Assembly: GCA_029260595.1 (NCBI GenBank)
Contig: JAJDCY010000013.1
Span: 1-64,000, forward strand
Origin: Phycisphaeraceae bacterium
GTDB lineage: Bacteria > Planctomycetota > Phycisphaerae > Phycisphaerales > Phycisphaeraceae
Reading direction: 5' to 3'
DNA length: 64,000 bases
Shown: piece after piece, positions 61,849-64,000 of the stretch
Numbering within the stretch: the first letter of the stretch is position 1
How the letters are laid out: every line of letters starts with the position of its first letter
The notes under the pieces: model-generated
The model's input: the letters and a program-made list of their open reading frames with translations, nothing else
Database searches by the model: none
Told to the model about the DNA's origin: nothing
Made by a program: the position numbers and the translations under genes

Positions 61849-62319
61849 CTACGCTCCTTCGCGCTGATCCATGAACAGCTTGGATTTCATTTTCTGGACC
61901 TTGACCTGTCGCGGGAAGTGGTCGGCCAGGTACTCCATCGCGCCGCGTTGCCCGGTGACGCCGACGGCTTTGCCCTGTTCATCGACCACACAGACGAATC
62001 GCCACTCGAGCGACTGGAGTTTTTCGATCACCGTCGCGATCGGGGCGTCCTGCCGCACGGACTTGTCGCTGCGGGACATGTGTTTGTCGATGGGATCGTC
62101 GAGCTGCTTGGGGTCGGCCAGGAGGAGTTTGATCAGGTGGCGTTCGGTGAACATCCCGCTGATGCGGCCGGCGTCGTCGAGGATCAGGACGTAGCCGAGT
62201 CGTTTGTCGCGCATGGTCGCGACGGCTTGGCGGCAGGTCGCGGTTGGGGGCACGGACATGACTTCGCGCAAAGGCAGGTCAGAAACCGGTGCGTTGGTGA
62301 TGTCGTTGCGCAGACCCAT
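61849..62319 (-). CDS. CBS-domain pair protein, copy 1
   Basis: 156 residues from the ATG at 62319, chosen for GAGGGAG eight bases upstream. Two CBS domains: LREVMSVPPTATCRQAVATMRDKRLGYVLILDDAGRISGMFTERHLIKLL and a second beginning DKHMSRSDKSVRQDAPIATVIEKL with RFVCVVDEQGKAVGVTGQRG. The C-terminal tail is basic (QVKVQKMKSKLFM). With the next gene, two bases downstream, it makes a four-CBS unit split over two polypeptides. No transporter or enzyme domain is attached. Confidence 0.88.
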   Translation of the reverse strand: MGLRNDITNAPVSDLPLREVMSVPPTATCRQAVATMRDKRLGYVLILDDAGRISGMFTERHLIKLLLADPKQLDDPIDKHMSRSDKSVRQDAPIATVIEKLQSLEWRFVCVVDEQGKAVGVTGQRGAMEYLADHFPRQVKVQKMKSKLFMDQREGA

Positions 62320-62514
62320 TACGTTGACTCCCTCAAAGCGGCAACCGCCTTGTAGCCCACTCAGCTTAGGGAAATCGCGCTGAATTGCAAGCGGAGCGGG
62401 TTTATCAACCCCGCGTCCACAGTTGCGTTTAGAGCCGCGTGTAAACCCCGGTCGGAGGCTCGCCGCCGCGGCGGGGCGCTGGCGAGGCAACCTAACGCGG
62501 CCCGGCCGGTGAGG

Positions 62515-63576
62515 TTACTTCGCGGCGAGGCGTTGGCGGATCAGGTCCGCCCGTGCCCGGCGTCGGCTGGCGGGGTCCAGCTCGCGCCCGGCGACCCGCT
62601 GGAGGTGGGCCGGTTGGGTGAGCAGCAACAGCTCATTGATTGTGGGGATATCAACGGTATCGATCCGGCCGAGGTTCACGCCGAGCCGCAGATGGCTAAG
62701 CAGGGAGAGTACCTCCTCGGTGCCCATCACCCGCGCGTGGGTCAGCACGGCCCAGGCGCGCCAGATTTTGTCGTCGAGCTCCCACTGGCGCTGCTGGAGC
62801 AGGGCCATCCGGGCTTTGGTTTCGTATGCGATCACCTGGGGGACGACCGAGTGCTGGAAGTAGGTGAGGATTTCCTGCTCGCTGCGGCCTAGCGTTGTCT
62901 GGTTGGAGATCTGGTAGAGGTCGCCCTGTGCCTCGGACCCTTCGCCGAAGAGCCCGCGCACCGCCAGGTGCATGTCGCGTGCGGCCCGGCGGACTTTTTC
63001 GATCTCGCCGGTCAGCTTCAACGCCGGGAGGTGGAGCATCACGCTCACGCGGATGCCCGAGCCGACATTGGTCGGGCATGCGGTGAGGTAACCGAAGCGT
63101 TTGGCGTAGGCGAAGTCGAGGTGTTCTTCGAGCGTGTCGTCGATCGCGTTGATCTGGGCGAACGCGTCGCCGACCTGCATCCCGCTGCGGAGGACCTGGA
63201 CGCGCAGGTGGTCTTCCTCGTTGACCATGATGGCGAAGGTCTCGTCGGCACCGATCGCGACGGCGCGCGGCAGGTCGAGCGTGGCTTTGACGTGCTGTCG
63301 GCTGGCGAGTTGGCGCTCGACGAGCAGTTGGCGGTCGAGCGCGGTGCTCTGTGTCAGGTCGACCCAGATGAGGCCCGCGCCGAGGCGACCGCTCATCACC
63401 TCTTCCTGGCAGCGCTGGACGACCTCCTGCTGCTGTGCCTTGCTGGCGCGGCCGACGAAGGGGAAGCCGGCGAGGTTGCGCGCCAGGCGGATGCGGCTGG
63501 AGATCACGACCTCGCTTTGCGGGCCCGCGCCGCGGAGCCACTCGCCCGCACGTTGGCTGATCTGGCCAAGGCTCAT
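62515..63576 (-). CDS. mcsB: Protein arginine kinase McsB
   Basis: 353 residues of the phosphagen-kinase fold without the N-terminal domain. Motifs: VVISSRIRLARNLAGFPF, the NEEDH loop in AIMVNEEDHLRVQ (catalytic Glu), and the active-site cysteine in FGYLTACPTNVGSGIRVSVMLHLPAL. McsB phosphorylates arginines on proteins and, in Firmicutes, marks them for ClpCP. It overlaps mcsA by four bases (ATGA). ctsR and clpC, its usual partners in Bacillus, are not visible here; they may lie beyond the right edge. Confidence 0.95.
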   Translation of the reverse strand: MSLGQISQRAGEWLRGAGPQSEVVISSRIRLARNLAGFPFVGRASKAQQQEVVQRCQEEVMSGRLGAGLIWVDLTQSTALDRQLLVERQLASRQHVKATLDLPRAVAIGADETFAIMVNEEDHLRVQVLRSGMQVGDAFAQINAIDDTLEEHLDFAYAKRFGYLTACPTNVGSGIRVSVMLHLPALKLTGEIEKVRRAARDMHLAVRGLFGEGSEAQGDLYQISNQTTLGRSEQEILTYFQHSVVPQVIAYETKARMALLQQRQWELDDKIWRAWAVLTHARVMGTEEVLSLLSHLRLGVNLGRIDTVDIPTINELLLLTQPAHLQRVAGRELDPASRRRARADLIRQRLAAK

Positions 63577-64000
63577 TCCGGTTGCTCCTCGATCCCGCGG
63601 ATATCGTCGCGCAGGCGGACGGCGAGTTCGTAGTCTTCACAATCGACGGCCTCGGCCAAGCGCTTGCGCATGCGCAGGAGGTGCTGCTGGCGTTCCTGCC
63701 CGGCGCCGGCGCGACGGGGGACTTTGCCAAGGTGGTGCGTGCCACCCTCGTGGGCGCGTTCGAGCAAGGGGCCGAGTTGTTCCTCGAACGCGGTGTAGCA
63801 ACTTTGACAGCCGAGCAAGCTGCTCTCGCGAAACTCCGAGAACCGCAGTCCGCAGTGCTCGCAGACTGTTTCCTGTGCCGCGCCGCCGCTGCGGACCTTG
63901 ACGAAGTTGGTGAGCAGCTCGTTGATCGGTGTGTGGACGGCTTTGATCGCCAAGCCGGCCTCCGCGGCGTGCGCATCGCAGAGGTGCTTCTCGATCTTCT
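63573..64000 (-). CDS. mcsA: McsA, activator of the arginine kinase (runs off right edge)
   Basis: At least 142 residues, cut at the window's right edge. The frame continues upstream of the first ATG-like codon through KIEKHLCDAHAAEAGLA, which is the first zinc-finger part of McsA, so the start is outside. Then VCEHCGLRFSEFRESSLLGCQSCY (second CxxC pair) and a UVR domain near the end (RMRKRLAEAVDCEDYELAVRLRDDIRGIEE). McsA binds zinc and activates McsB, whose gene overlaps its stop. Confidence 0.92.
   Translation of the reverse strand, partial: KIEKHLCDAHAAEAGLAIKAVHTPINELLTNFVKVRSGGAAQETVCEHCGLRFSEFRESSLLGCQSCYTAFEEQLGPLLERAHEGGTHHLGKVPRRAGAGQERQQHLLRMRKRLAEAVDCEDYELAVRLRDDIRGIEEQPE

Noticed and set aside
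1..64000. CRISPR arrays, insertion sequences, restriction or other named defence systems
   Set aside because: No regularly spaced repeats, transposase motifs or defence-gene families were seen in any part of the window.

Overview
The window is a GC-rich (about 60%) bacterial chromosome segment with tightly packed genes on both strands. The gene content fits a planctomycete, most likely class Phycisphaerae; this is inference from several features together. They are a solitary formylmethanofuran-dehydrogenase subunit A homologue (the tetrahydromethanopterin C1 pathway is typical of planctomycetes), a DUF2752 protein, a flavoprotein/polyferredoxin fusion, McsA/McsB arginine kinase genes, RNase Y, sigma-54 promoters, few strong Shine-Dalgarno sites and many TTG/GTG starts. 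There is no rRNA operon, CRISPR array, prophage or insertion sequence.

Layout. 1-11 kb (minus strand): the 5' end of ATP sulfurylase; a redox set (cytochrome P460, flavoprotein/polyferredoxin fusion, DUF547 lipoprotein); murB-mnmA; a 1285-residue hybrid histidine kinase. 11-15 kb: a zinc metallopeptidase converging on the alpha-E / circularly permuted ATP-grasp pair. 15-27.4 kb: a divergent, PuuR-like-regulated cluster (SLC12-type permease, succinate-semialdehyde dehydrogenase; GABA transaminase, nitrilase-fold amidase, Orn/Lys/Arg decarboxylase, ATP-grasp ligase, Ntn-hydrolase). It looks like a polyamine or basic amino-acid pathway with an amide-protected intermediate. It is bracketed by a tRNA-Ser 3' fragment (14.86 kb) and the intact tRNA-Ser(CGA) (27.85 kb).

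28.4-29.4 kb holds the most unusual element: three tiny genes (33-34 codons). Each lies directly behind a textbook sigma-54 -24/-12 promoter whose GC is exactly 14 nt from the ATG, so the mRNAs should be almost leaderless. Two copies also share upstream blocks at identical spacing, as expected for enhancer-binding-protein sites. The encoded peptides share a cationic/hydrophobic C-terminal half and end in Met-Cys.

30-45 kb: rimO, a Kelch protein, DUF502, hpf-ptsN-ptsH (nitrogen-PTS style), pssA, DUF2752 and two related lipoproteins, a glycosyltransferase, membrane proteins, RNase Y, a DCC thioredoxin-like protein and FhcA. 45-50 kb: uppS, purA, pfkA, an Rrf2 regulator with a perfect palindrome in the divergent promoter region, and a stand-alone GspE-N-like domain. 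50.2-51.1 kb is non-coding on the face of it, but holds a good promoter, a structured G-rich RNA and a strong terminator: a candidate novel 440-nt ncRNA. 51-64 kb: hemL-serA, rpsO-pnp, an NtrB-like kinase, purF, an isolated class II ribonucleotide reductase C-terminal module, mutY, twin CBS-domain genes and mcsA-mcsB.
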